A stretch of 54,826 nt of DNA, taken from contig NZ_JALHQI010000012.1 in NCBI RefSeq assembly GCF_022842045.1, positions 1 through 54,826 of the forward strand, in the 5' to 3' direction. Under the pieces are notes generated by a model, which saw only the letters and a list, made by a program, of their open reading frames with translations, did no database searches and was not told where the DNA came from. Source of the stretch: Arenimonas sp. GTDB lineage: Bacteria > Pseudomonadota > Gammaproteobacteria > Xanthomonadales > Xanthomonadaceae. Shown one piece after another: positions 18,179 to 25,550 of this stretch (position 1 is the stretch's first letter; each line of letters opens with the position of its first letter). A program made the translations under genes and the position numbers.

Positions 18179-19222
18179 ATGTCCGTCCAGCCCACGCCGC
18201 CGTCCACCGACAGCCTGGCCACGCCGCTGGCCTGGCTGGATGCCGACGGTCGGCTGGTAGGCTGCAATCCCGCCTTCGCCAGCTGGCTCGGCGTCAGCGC
18301 GCGGCGCCTGGTGGGCATGGCGCTGCAGGAGTTCGACGCCGAGGGCGATCGCGTCGCCGGCCTGTTGCCGCGGCTGCTGCCCACCGGCGAGCCCCTGCGC
18401 GTGCGGCGCGCACGCCTGGCCTTCCCCGGCAACGCCGAGCGCTTTGCCGAGGTCTGGCTGGCGCGCACGGAGGACGGTGGGCTGAGGCTCGAAGCGCACC
18501 CGGCCGACGAATTCCCCGGCGAAGACCCGGCCACCGCCCTGCCCGCCGCACTGTCGGCCGCGCTGAAGGGGCTGGCGCACGAAATCCGCAATCCGCTGGC
18601 CGGCATGAAGGGCGCGGCGCAGCTGCTCGGCCGTCGCGTCGAGAGCGACGACGCGCGCGAGCTGGTCGAGCTGATCGGCAGCGAAGTCGACCGGCTGGCC
18701 GCGCTGGTGGACCGCTTGCTCAACCCTGCGCCGCCGCGCGACTTCGAGCCCACCAACATCCACGCCGTGCTCGAGCGCGTGCGCGCGCTGGCCGAGACCG
18801 AGGCCGGCTGGTCGATCAAGCTGGTGCGCGACTTCGATCCCTCGCTGCCCGAGTTCCCCGGCGACGCCGACCGCCTGGCGCAGGCGCTCTGGAACCTGGT
18901 GCGCAACGCGCTCGAGTCCGGCGCCTCGCAGGTGTGGCTGCGCACGCGCGCCGAGCACCACGTGCTGATCGGCGACACCGCGCACCGCCTCGCCGTGCGC
19001 GTGGAGATCGCCGACGACGGCCGCGGCGTGCCCGACGACCTGGCCGAGCGCATCTTCCTGCCGCTGGTGTCCGGCCGCGCCGAGGGCAGCGGCCTGGGAT
19101 TGCCGCTGGCCCAGCAGGTCGCGCGTGAGCACCGCGGCTCGCTGGGCTATCGTTCGCGCCCGGGCCACACCGTATTCACCCTGCTGCTGCCGGTGCCCGG
19201 GGCCGGCGAGGACGACGCATGA
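18179..19222 (+). CDS. ntrB: nitrogen regulation sensor histidine kinase NtrB (GlnL)
   Basis: A 347-residue protein with no membrane segment. An N-terminal PAS-like domain (LAWLDADGRLVGCNPAFASWLG) precedes the H-box LAHEIRNPLAGMKGAAQLLG (about His134), whose GAAQLLG continuation is characteristic of NtrB. The N-box is NLVRNALESGA, and the G-boxes are IADDGRGVPDD and GSGLGLPLAQQV. NtrB phosphorylates NtrC when PII signals low nitrogen. Its usual partner ntrC is not adjacent but lies at 51256, beyond the island. The start at 18179 is chosen because the PAS domain then begins shortly after it. Confidence 0.9.
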   Translation: MSVQPTPPSTDSLATPLAWLDADGRLVGCNPAFASWLGVSARRLVGMALQEFDAEGDRVAGLLPRLLPTGEPLRVRRARLAFPGNAERFAEVWLARTEDGGLRLEAHPADEFPGEDPATALPAALSAALKGLAHEIRNPLAGMKGAAQLLGRRVESDDARELVELIGSEVDRLAALVDRLLNPAPPRDFEPTNIHAVLERVRALAETEAGWSIKLVRDFDPSLPEFPGDADRLAQALWNLVRNALESGASQVWLRTRAEHHVLIGDTAHRLAVRVEIADDGRGVPDDLAERIFLPLVSGRAEGSGLGLPLAQQVAREHRGSLGYRSRPGHTVFTLLLPVPGAGEDDA

Positions 19223-19794
19223 ACACTGCCCTTCCCACCCGCTCCACTTTCGTCACCGTGGTGGCGTGGATCTTCCTGATGCTCTCGGGCTTCGGCCTGT
19301 TCATCTCGCTGCTGCAGAACCTGATGATCCACCTGCTGTTCCCGCCCGAGGCCTTCGAGGAATTCGCGCGCATGCCGCCGCCGCCGGGCATGCCGGCGGG
19401 CGTCGGCTGGATCTTCGGCAACATCAAGGCGTTCTTCGCGCTGATGGTGCTGCCGGTGTTGTTGATCTTCGCGGCCTCGCTGGGGCTGCTGAAGCGGTGG
19501 GAGTGGGGCCGCAAGCTCTTCATCGCGATGATGGCGCTGTCGATTGTGATGAACCTGGTGATGCTGGTGTTCCAGGGCTTCATGATGGTTGGCCTGCATG
19601 GCCAGTTCGAAGCGCTGGCGCAGGCCGCGCCGGAGGGGCAGGCGCCGCCGGACATCGGCGCCTTCCTGATCGGCATCAGCGTGTTCGCGCTGGTCTACTC
19701 GCTGGGCATCTCGGCGGTGCAGGCCTGGATCATCAAGCGCCTTGTGTCCGCGCCGATCGTGGCGGAATTCCGCGCGGCGTCCGCTCAGGCGTAG
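19219..19794 (+). CDS. small membrane protein of unknown function
   Basis: A 191-residue protein with four predicted membrane helices (VVAWIFLMLSGFGLFISLL, FFALMVLPVLLIFAASLGLL, LFIAMMALSIVMNLVMLVF, AFLIGISVFALVYSLGISAV). It overlaps the ntrB stop by 4 bases (ATGA), so it is expressed with ntrB. I do not recognise the family. The coupling may mean that it sat between ntrB and ntrC before the island inserted. Confidence 0.75.
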   Translation: MNTALPTRSTFVTVVAWIFLMLSGFGLFISLLQNLMIHLLFPPEAFEEFARMPPPPGMPAGVGWIFGNIKAFFALMVLPVLLIFAASLGLLKRWEWGRKLFIAMMALSIVMNLVMLVFQGFMMVGLHGQFEALAQAAPEGQAPPDIGAFLIGISVFALVYSLGISAVQAWIIKRLVSAPIVAEFRAASAQA

Positions 19795-20492
19795 CTGAAT
19801 TCCATCAGCGCCTGGTCCACCTGCCAGGTCACGCGCGTGGGCTGCACCGACAGCCACAGGCGCTTGGGCTCGCCGACGGGCTTCCTGCCGACGAAGCCGG
19901 CGGGCGTGAGCAGGGCGACGCAGCCACCGTGGTCGGGGTGGCGCACCGAGGCGTAGCGGATGGCGCCGATGTCCGCGGCGCGGGCTGCGCGGGCCAGTGC
20001 CTGGCAGTCGCGGTAGTCGTCCGGATCCGCCCACTTCGCGGCGTCGCGCGCCAGCGGCGCTTCGCGCGTATCGATCGCCGTCGCGCGCAGCGAGGCCTGG
20101 AACGCGGTGTGCACCACCGGCGGCAGCCGCGACATCGCGGTGGCGTCGCGCAGGAAGCGCCAGCGCCAGTAGCCAAGTTCGGCGCAGGCGGTGGGCAGGG
20201 CGTCGGCGCCGTAAAACACGCCCGGCTCGCCGCCGGCGCGGAAGCGCGAACCGCCCGGCAGCGGCGGGTAGCGGAAGGGCGTGGACAGCAGGTAGTGCAG
20301 CGGCTTCGCGATGGCCGGCAAGGGTGGCTTCGCGGCGTCGAGCAAGGCCTCGAGCACCACCTGTTCGGCCGCGGTGTCCACCAGCTTCATGGTCGAGGCC
20401 ACGCGCTGGTCCTCGACCACGCGCCAGGCGCGGCTGCGCCAGGGGCGCGCCTCAGACGCGAGCGCGGTGGGCGTCCAGGTAATCGGTGACAT
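19785..20492 (-). CDS. RES-domain toxin (NAD-depleting type)
   Basis: A 235-residue protein with the RES fold pattern GGSRFRAGGEPGVFYGADALPTACAELGYWRWRF, which holds the Arg, Tyr and Glu expected in the active site of RES toxins. Known members kill or arrest cells by degrading NAD+, or ADP-ribosylate a target. It lies downstream of, and overlaps by 41 bases, its Xre-type antitoxin gene on the same strand. Its 3' end overlaps the small membrane gene on the opposite strand by 10 bases. Confidence 0.88.
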   Translation of the reverse strand: MSPITWTPTALASEARPWRSRAWRVVEDQRVASTMKLVDTAAEQVVLEALLDAAKPPLPAIAKPLHYLLSTPFRYPPLPGGSRFRAGGEPGVFYGADALPTACAELGYWRWRFLRDATAMSRLPPVVHTAFQASLRATAIDTREAPLARDAAKWADPDDYRDCQALARAARAADIGAIRYASVRHPDHGGCVALLTPAGFVGRKPVGEPKRLWLSVQPTRVTWQVDQALMEFSYA

Positions 20493-20829
20493 GGACCAGG
20501 CCGCGGGTCTCGAGGATCAGTTCGCGCGGCACGCCGTTGAGCCCGGCGTTGTCGCTGGCCAGCCAGGCGCGCGCGGCCTCGGTGCTGCCGACGATGGAAT
20601 CGAGCGAGCGGAACAGCCGCAGCAGCAGCAGGGCCAGCTCGCCGGGCTTGCCGTCGGGGTCGAGCCGGTACTGGCCCTGGTAGAGCCGGGTGACCGTGGC
20701 CTGGCTCAGGCCCAGCACCCGGCCCAGCGTGGCCTTGCTCAGGCCCAGCTGGTCGGCGGCGCGGGTGACGGCCTTGGCCAGTACGGCGTCGCGCTCGGGT
20801 TCGGGCAGTCGGGCTTGGGTGCGGGACAT
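20452..20829 (-). CDS. Xre/MbcA/ParS-family antitoxin
   Basis: A 125-residue protein. The N-terminal half has an HTH (AADQLGLSKATLGRVLGLSQ). The C-terminal half has the toxin-binding DUF2384 pattern (IVGSTEAARAWLASDNAGLN and GLVHVTDYLDAHRARV). It is the first gene of the pair, as usual for Xre-RES modules, and should bind the RES toxin and repress the operon. The C-terminal residues block the toxin active site in characterised relatives. Confidence 0.88.
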   Translation of the reverse strand: MSRTQARLPEPERDAVLAKAVTRAADQLGLSKATLGRVLGLSQATVTRLYQGQYRLDPDGKPGELALLLLRLFRSLDSIVGSTEAARAWLASDNAGLNGVPRELILETRGLVHVTDYLDAHRARV

Positions 20830-20888
20830 GGCGCCTCCTTTCCCCTGGAAGGATACGCCTCGGAAATTTCAGGTGCAAACAGCCGGGA

Positions 20889-21410
20889 TCAGCCCGGCGG
20901 CTTCTCGTTCAGCAGCTCGTTGAACTGCTGCACCAGCTTCGGGGGGGTGGTTTCGTCGTTGAAGCCCACGTTGATGTAGGCGATCTTGCCGGCGCGGTCG
21001 ATCAGCACCAGGTGCGGGATGCCGTTGACGTTGTAGGCCTCGCCGATCACGCCGTCCGGGTCGTGGGTCAGGGTCATCGTGTACTTCAGGGCGCGGCGCA
21101 GGCGGCGGTAGTCGCGGGTGCTTTCCTTGAAGTTCACCCCGATCACGTGCAGGTGCTCCCGGCCCATGCCCACCTGCAGCTTCTCCAGCAGCGGCAGCTC
21201 GGCGCGGCACCGGCCGCACCAGGAGGCCCAGAACACCAGCGCTACCACCTTGCCGCGGGAATCGCTGATGCGCACTTCCCTGCCCTCGGCGTCCACGCCC
21301 ACGAAATCCGGCGGCACGTCGCCGCCCACCAGCTTTTCGGCCGCGGCGGCCGGAAGGGCGAACAGGAAGATCGCGATGAAAACGGCGAACGCGGCGCGGC
21401 GGTGGGGCAT
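20889..21410 (-). CDS. TlpA-like periplasmic thiol-disulfide oxidoreductase
   Basis: A 173-residue protein with a signal peptide (FAVFIAIFLFALPAAAA) and a thioredoxin-fold domain. The active site is FWASWCGRCRAELPLL (CxxC), and the cis-proline loop is NVNGIPHLVLID. TlpA/ResA proteins reduce or shuffle disulfides in the periplasm, often for cytochrome maturation or redox repair. No cytochrome genes are nearby. It stands alone between the antitoxin and an unknown gene on the same strand. Confidence 0.88.
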   Translation of the reverse strand: MPHRRAAFAVFIAIFLFALPAAAAEKLVGGDVPPDFVGVDAEGREVRISDSRGKVVALVFWASWCGRCRAELPLLEKLQVGMGREHLHVIGVNFKESTRDYRRLRRALKYTMTLTHDPDGVIGEAYNVNGIPHLVLIDRAGKIAYINVGFNDETTPPKLVQQFNELLNEKPPG

Positions 21411-21531
21411 GGGGCGTGGTCCTGGGGGTGGCGGGACGCAAGGGCCCGAAGTCGCTGGAACTCTAGCCGATTGGCCGCGCCCCGGGTCCGGTCGCGCAGG
21501 CAGACAAATTCTCGTGCCGGTGGGGCGGGCG

Positions 21532-22122
21532 TTACTTGAGCTGGGACCAGAGGTAGAAGCCGCCGAGGGCGACGAATATCAGGACGGGCACGACCAACTG
21601 CATCAGGAAGTCTTTCGCAGCGGCGTGGCGGGCGGACGGCAGGGGCGGATAGTGCCGGGCGACAAAGGCGTCCACCTCCCCGGCCAGTTTCGCGGGCGAG
21701 CCACGCCGGTCGACGTGGAGCTCGTCCAGCGGCGCCCCAGGCCCCCAGCTGTCGTCCGGCGGGAGCAGTTCATCCTCAATCAGGAGCCAGGCCCGGTAGC
21801 GCCGCCCCATGACCTCATGGATCAGCGTGACCGTTTGGGCGGACAAGGTGCCTTGCCCGCCGAAGGCCAGCAGCGTGTCTCCGGCCTCGGCGGCACCCTC
21901 GGGCAGTTCTGCCGGATCGAGTTCAGCCATTGACTGGACGGCATAGTTGAACCCGCTCGGCTGACCGTCGACGGTCACGGGCAGCCAGCCCCCGATGTTA
22001 CGGTCCAGCGAAAAATCCGCGGGGAAGGTCACCGTGACGCCGGTCTCGGCAATGTCGGCGGTCAACTGTTGCGCCGTGGGCAGGGTGGTCTTGCGGACGA
22101 TCAAGGCGCTGTCGACGCTCAT
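21532..22122 (-). CDS. unknown protein with a C-terminal membrane anchor
   Basis: I do not recognise the 196-residue product. The soluble N-terminal part (about residues 1-165) contains a pattern of beta-strands (for example GVTVTFPADFSLDRNIGGWLPVTV). The C-terminus FLMQLVVPVLIFVALGGFYLW is one hydrophobic helix followed by a very short tail, so it should be tail-anchored. It is the last backbone gene before the left inverted repeat, which begins about 74 bases upstream of its start codon. Confidence 0.7.
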   Translation of the reverse strand: MSVDSALIVRKTTLPTAQQLTADIAETGVTVTFPADFSLDRNIGGWLPVTVDGQPSGFNYAVQSMAELDPAELPEGAAEAGDTLLAFGGQGTLSAQTVTLIHEVMGRRYRAWLLIEDELLPPDDSWGPGAPLDELHVDRRGSPAKLAGEVDAFVARHYPPLPSARHAAAKDFLMQLVVPVLIFVALGGFYLWSQLK

Positions 22123-22436
22123 GGGATGGCTTGCCTCAGGTCACTTCCGGAAAAGTGTATTTGAACCGCACGCCCCGCGGCTTGGGCCAGGCTCGCGTCC
22201 GAATAAAAGAATAGGTTTTCCCTGATAAAACCGAAGGTTGACATCGGTCAGGATGGGCCCTTGGTCACGCCCATCGTTCCATGAGGCTCAACAAGTCAGC
22301 ACTTCCGTCTCCATTGTTCCATTTTTGGTCATTTCAGCCGGGTGCGAGACCCTGCATGATGCTGGTGCCTGCTTGCGACCTCCATTCACGCTGAGTTGCG
22401 TTGCATTGAGTAGGCTGCCCATGGGGAGAGGCACAA
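22123..22436. other. island left boundary region without a gene
   Basis: This stretch contains the left terminal inverted repeat (22196-22219) and a short hairpin GGTTTT-CCCTGAT-AAAACC inside it. It also has two similar 12-mers, CCATCGTTCCAT and CCATTGTTCCAT, about 40 bases apart near 22270 and 22310. These could be transposase binding sites. Base composition falls to the right of the repeat. No convincing coding frame is visible. Confidence 0.55.
22196..22219 (+). repeat. left terminal inverted repeat of the 29-kb island
   Basis: The sequence starts CGTCCGAA and ends AATAGGTTTT. Its reverse complement recurs at 51184-51207 with 21 of 24 identical positions; mismatches are confined to three bases in the middle. 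Both copies point inward. This is the pattern of transposon ends. No clean target-site duplication is visible: only AGGC is found just outside both repeats, offset by three bases. Confidence 0.8.
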
Positions 22437-22610
22437 ATGAAAACGATCTCAGCAAAAGCAAAGTACTCGGAGCGGGCGCGCAATCTCCTTACGGACAAGG
22501 GGTCTTCGCGAGATCTCTTCGCCAAAATCCTACTCGCCAATAAGCTTGGCGCGCAGGACCAGAAGATTGTGGTCAATGGGTACACGGTAGTTACCGAACG
22601 GAAACGCTAA
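22437..22610 (+). CDS. 57-residue protein of unknown function
   Basis: A short frame starting MKTISAKAKYSERARNLLTD and ending VVTERKR. GGGGAG at 22423-22428 is a good ribosome site at the right spacing. The product is basic and probably helical, with no membrane segment. It ends 3 bases before the next gene, so the two should be cotranscribed. I do not recognise it; it could be a small regulator or partner of the membrane protein that follows. Confidence 0.6.
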   Translation: MKTISAKAKYSERARNLLTDKGSSRDLFAKILLANKLGAQDQKIVVNGYTVVTERKR

Positions 22611-22613
22611 AGC

Positions 22614-23393
22614 GTGGGGCTCGGGCTGTCCGCCCTCGCGGCGATCGTGGTGCTGCTGCCTGGGTTCGCTTTCATCATCGGACTCGGGCGAATCTCAAGC
22701 CCTTCAGCGCCCTCCACCTTTCTCGATCAGCACGTCAGCGTTGGCTTGGTGTTATCGGTTGTAGCTGCCCTTCTCGCACATACATTGGCTTTGCCGTTTG
22801 CCGCAATTGCTGCGGCTATATTCGGACTGGGGGAGCCAGATCCGACTAAAGCTCTTCCGCTGCTTGCCGGCAATGTGCCAGTTGGAAATGGCCAAGCCGG
22901 CTCGAACGCCCTTGGGGACCACCCCCTCGCAGTCGCAATCTACTTCTCCACAGTCACCATCTGCTCATGGCTGCTGGGGCGGACTGTCGCCAGACTGTTT
23001 CCCGTTGCACGCCCAGGCTGGCATCAGCTTCTGCGGCCCGCGGACGACAACGTAGATTTCGTCGTTCTAACGGTTGACGGGCAGATTGATGGCGTGTGCT
23101 ACCTGTTTACCGGCATTGTCGCGGATTTCTTCGTTGATGGATCCGGTCGGTTAGTCAGGGTCACTTTAAGCTATGCGGCGCGTCGAGCTTTTAGTGGGCC
23201 AGAGTCAAAAATACCAAGGGGTCATTACCTCGGCGATGGCTGGGTAGAGATTCCTGGTGAATTTTTGGTTCTGAGCCTCAGCGAAACAGCAACCGTGAAT
23301 GTCGACTACTTCTACATAGATGAAGCTCCCGCAGAAGGCGAAGGAGCGTCAGCTCAGTTGATGTTGACCTTTGACGGCGGTGGAACGAAGTAG
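22614..23393 (+). CDS. membrane protein of unknown function, possibly DUF6338-like
   Basis: A 259-residue protein starting with GTG 3 bases after the small gene. The first 130 residues hold three hydrophobic segments (ALAAIVVLLPGFAFIIGLG, VSVGLVLSVVAALLAHTLAL, AVAIYFSTVTICSWLLG). The C-terminal 120 residues look like a soluble beta-rich domain (VDFVVLTVDGQIDGVCYLFTG, WVEIPGEFLVLSL). The layout resembles DUF6338 proteins found in accessory regions; this assignment is tentative. It is the first larger gene of the island. Confidence 0.6.
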   Translation: MGLGLSALAAIVVLLPGFAFIIGLGRISSPSAPSTFLDQHVSVGLVLSVVAALLAHTLALPFAAIAAAIFGLGEPDPTKALPLLAGNVPVGNGQAGSNALGDHPLAVAIYFSTVTICSWLLGRTVARLFPVARPGWHQLLRPADDNVDFVVLTVDGQIDGVCYLFTGIVADFFVDGSGRLVRVTLSYAARRAFSGPESKIPRGHYLGDGWVEIPGEFLVLSLSETATVNVDYFYIDEAPAEGEGASAQLMLTFDGGGTK

Positions 23394-24087
23394 GTCCAGT
23401 AGCCCGTGCGATGGCGGAATCGATAATAGTTCCCACCGAAACTGACGGGCTTTCTGTCATAGCACAGACCAATGCGGGCGCCGGTCGAGTTTGAACTTTG
23501 CGCCGGAATGAGCTGACCAGCGATTCAGGTGTTGATTGAGCCAGCCCACACTGGCGGTGGCGACTGGTATCGCCTAGGGCGGCCGCCTGCCGCTTCCGGC
23601 CAGGAGCAGACATTGCCCGAGCGGATGGTTTAGGGTGTCTACTAAATCGTAGGAACTATCGCCCTCGTAGGAAGAAGCTCGACCGCCAGCAGCAGCACCG
23701 GAAATGTTTCACATTCATTCCGGCCCGCGCAATGGATACCTGGCAGTGGATACCTTGGGGTGGTCGCTGAAGTTGTGTTGGAACCTCGTTACGCGCGCTG
23801 GAACCGGCCTGTAGGGTCCGCGGGAAATGGTCGCTAAACCCGGCAGTCAGACTTCTGGCGGGCCCAAAGGGCCGGAACGAGGGAGACGGGCCGCCCGTTG
23901 GCGACGCCAGGACCCCCAGCCGTAAGCCGGTTGCCGGTTTTTTCCGCCCCCGGTCGACTAGCTAAAGAACGACCCAGCATGGCACTCGATCCTGGCCCGT
24001 CGCCGGCCACGATCGCGTGAGAACGGGAGCGGTTTATCCCGAAAGATGCACGCAAGAGGTCGCAACGTCTGGAGGAGAATTACCCGC
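23394..24087. other. 694-base intergenic region ahead of the defence locus
   Basis: No convincing gene is visible. Two CGTAGGAA copies lie at 23648-23655 and 23666-23673, and TGGATACC occurs twice near 23733-23755. GGAAC boxes are scattered (near 23790, 23810 and 23876) and resemble the -35 element of ECF-type sigma promoters, which would suit the sigma-like gene downstream. A small hairpin with a T-run lies at 23924-23943. The region could hold a regulatory RNA and the promoter of the operon. Confidence 0.4.
23924..23943 (+). terminator. possible rho-independent terminator in the intergenic region
   Basis: AAGCCGG and CCGGTTT pair with one G-T wobble around a TTG loop and are followed by further T residues. 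No gene ends just before it, so if real it would end a non-coding transcript or an attenuated leader of the downstream operon. Confidence 0.4.
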
Positions 24088-24879
24088 ATGAAAGCTGACC
24101 TCGAACCACCCGATGCTGAGGCCGGGCCCTTGCCAAGGACCCGGCGCCCGGAAGTCCAAACCGTCATCGACACGCTGAATGGTCTGGCGCGGCCGCAACT
24201 GCACCAGCGCCTGCGCCAGGCCATCCTGCATCGGGATCTGCCTCCGGAAGCGCTGTTATGCCTGGCGCGCAACGGGCATGCCTGTAAGGACAAGGACACG
24301 TTGTTTCTGGCCTTCGAAGGCCTGACCAAGTGCGCCTTGCCGATGATCCGCAGTCAGATGCGCCGGCTGTATCGCATCTCCGACGCAGACCTTAAGGACC
24401 ATGCGCAGGTGGTATTCGAGAACCTGTTCCTTCGCATCAGCGAGGGCAACAAGGCGCTCGACTATGGGGAGCGCTTCTTCCACTCGTTCATCCTCAAGCG
24501 TTCGCTCGATGCGATGAAGTCGGCGGATCACCCCTGGGAACCGAAGTACCGCAACGCCGTCGCGGCTCTGTCCGATGCGTACGGCAAGGCTGTCCGGCCG
24601 ATTAACGGCGATGGAGAACGCGCGCCGGTGGAAGCGGACGCACGCATCCTCAGCCAGGCCGAAGATCCGGCCGAGCGCGCCGCGGGACAGGAGGAGCTTG
24701 AAGACGTCGGACGGCGTCTGCTGGACGTGCCTGAGAACGCCTGCGAGGCCCACATCCAGTCGCACGTGCTGAAGATGACCCATGCGGAAATCGCAGCCCA
24801 CTTTGATGTTGATGAGCGGACCATCCGCAACTGGCTCCCGCTCGTCAGCAAGGCACTAGGTAAGAGGGATACCCCATGA
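24088..24879 (+). CDS. sigma-70-like (ECF-like) regulatory protein
   Basis: A 263-residue protein. A segment at about residues 80-150 resembles sigma region 2 (ISDADLKDHAQVVFENLFLRI, then FFHSFILKRSLDAM). The C-terminal 55 residues resemble sigma region 4 with an HTH (KMTHAEIAAHFDVDERTIRNWL). GGAGGAG precedes the ATG at 24088; an ATG at 24046 is also open. It overlaps the next gene by 4 bases and heads the locus, so it probably drives or tunes its expression. Similarity to sigma factors is distant. Confidence 0.6.
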   Translation: MKADLEPPDAEAGPLPRTRRPEVQTVIDTLNGLARPQLHQRLRQAILHRDLPPEALLCLARNGHACKDKDTLFLAFEGLTKCALPMIRSQMRRLYRISDADLKDHAQVVFENLFLRISEGNKALDYGERFFHSFILKRSLDAMKSADHPWEPKYRNAVAALSDAYGKAVRPINGDGERAPVEADARILSQAEDPAERAAGQEELEDVGRRLLDVPENACEAHIQSHVLKMTHAEIAAHFDVDERTIRNWLPLVSKALGKRDTP

Positions 24880-25544
24880 ACGGAAAAATGACCCGCGATG
24901 AAGTCCTCGATGCATTCGGGGCGGCGGCGTGGCCCACCGAGGAGTTGCTGCGCGAATGGGTGAAGCGCTACCCGAAGTTCGAGCGCGACCTGGTGGAGTT
25001 CGCCACCTTGTGGGCGGCGACGGCCAATCTGCCGGAAGAGGAGATGGACTCGCAGCTGGAGGACTCCATCGTCAACCGGGTGATGAGCCGCGTGCAGACG
25101 CTGGACCGCGAGCTGGAGGATGACGAGCTGCCGGCGGCTCTGCCGGCCGCGCATGCCTCGGCGGCAGCGGCCCGGGCAGCGCTGTGCGTGTCCGATGCAG
25201 TTTGCCTGCACATTGAAAGCCTCGAGCAGGCGCTGCGTGCACGCGGCGTGTCGGGTGAGTGGGCGCACACCCTGCAGATTGACGATTCAATCTTCGTGCT
25301 GATGGAAGAACACATGATTTCCCCGCCCGTGCCCCGACGCTTGCTCGACACCTTTTCGAAGGTGTTGGGCGTGCAAGTCGAAGCGTTTCGGGCCTGGTTG
25401 TTCCAAGATCCGGCCCCTCAATATGCGTGGTACGCCACCAAGACCCCCACGATCGAGCGGTGGAGCTTTCAAATGGCGGTAGAAAAGTCTTCCTTGCCAG
25501 AGCCGCTGAAAAAGCAGTGGCTGGCCGAGAGCATGGACTCCTGA
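24876..25544 (+). CDS. unknown protein coupled to the sigma-like gene
   Basis: A 222-residue acidic, mostly helical protein that I do not recognise. It starts in a 4-base overlap with the sigma-like gene (ATGA) and ends 6 bases before the helicase gene, so the three are one transcript. It has no membrane segment. The position directly after a sigma-like gene would suit a cytoplasmic anti-sigma or adaptor. A C-terminal stretch with many Trp and Phe residues (AWYATKTPTIERWSFQM) may be an interaction surface. Confidence 0.65.
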   Translation: MNGKMTRDEVLDAFGAAAWPTEELLREWVKRYPKFERDLVEFATLWAATANLPEEEMDSQLEDSIVNRVMSRVQTLDRELEDDELPAALPAAHASAAAARAALCVSDAVCLHIESLEQALRARGVSGEWAHTLQIDDSIFVLMEEHMISPPVPRRLLDTFSKVLGVQVEAFRAWLFQDPAPQYAWYATKTPTIERWSFQMAVEKSSLPEPLKKQWLAESMDS

Positions 25545-25550
25545 TCGCTC

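Noticed and set aside
22238-22543. A 101-codon plus-strand frame at the island's left end
   Set aside because: It lacks a ribosome site and overlaps the better supported 57-residue gene in another frame.
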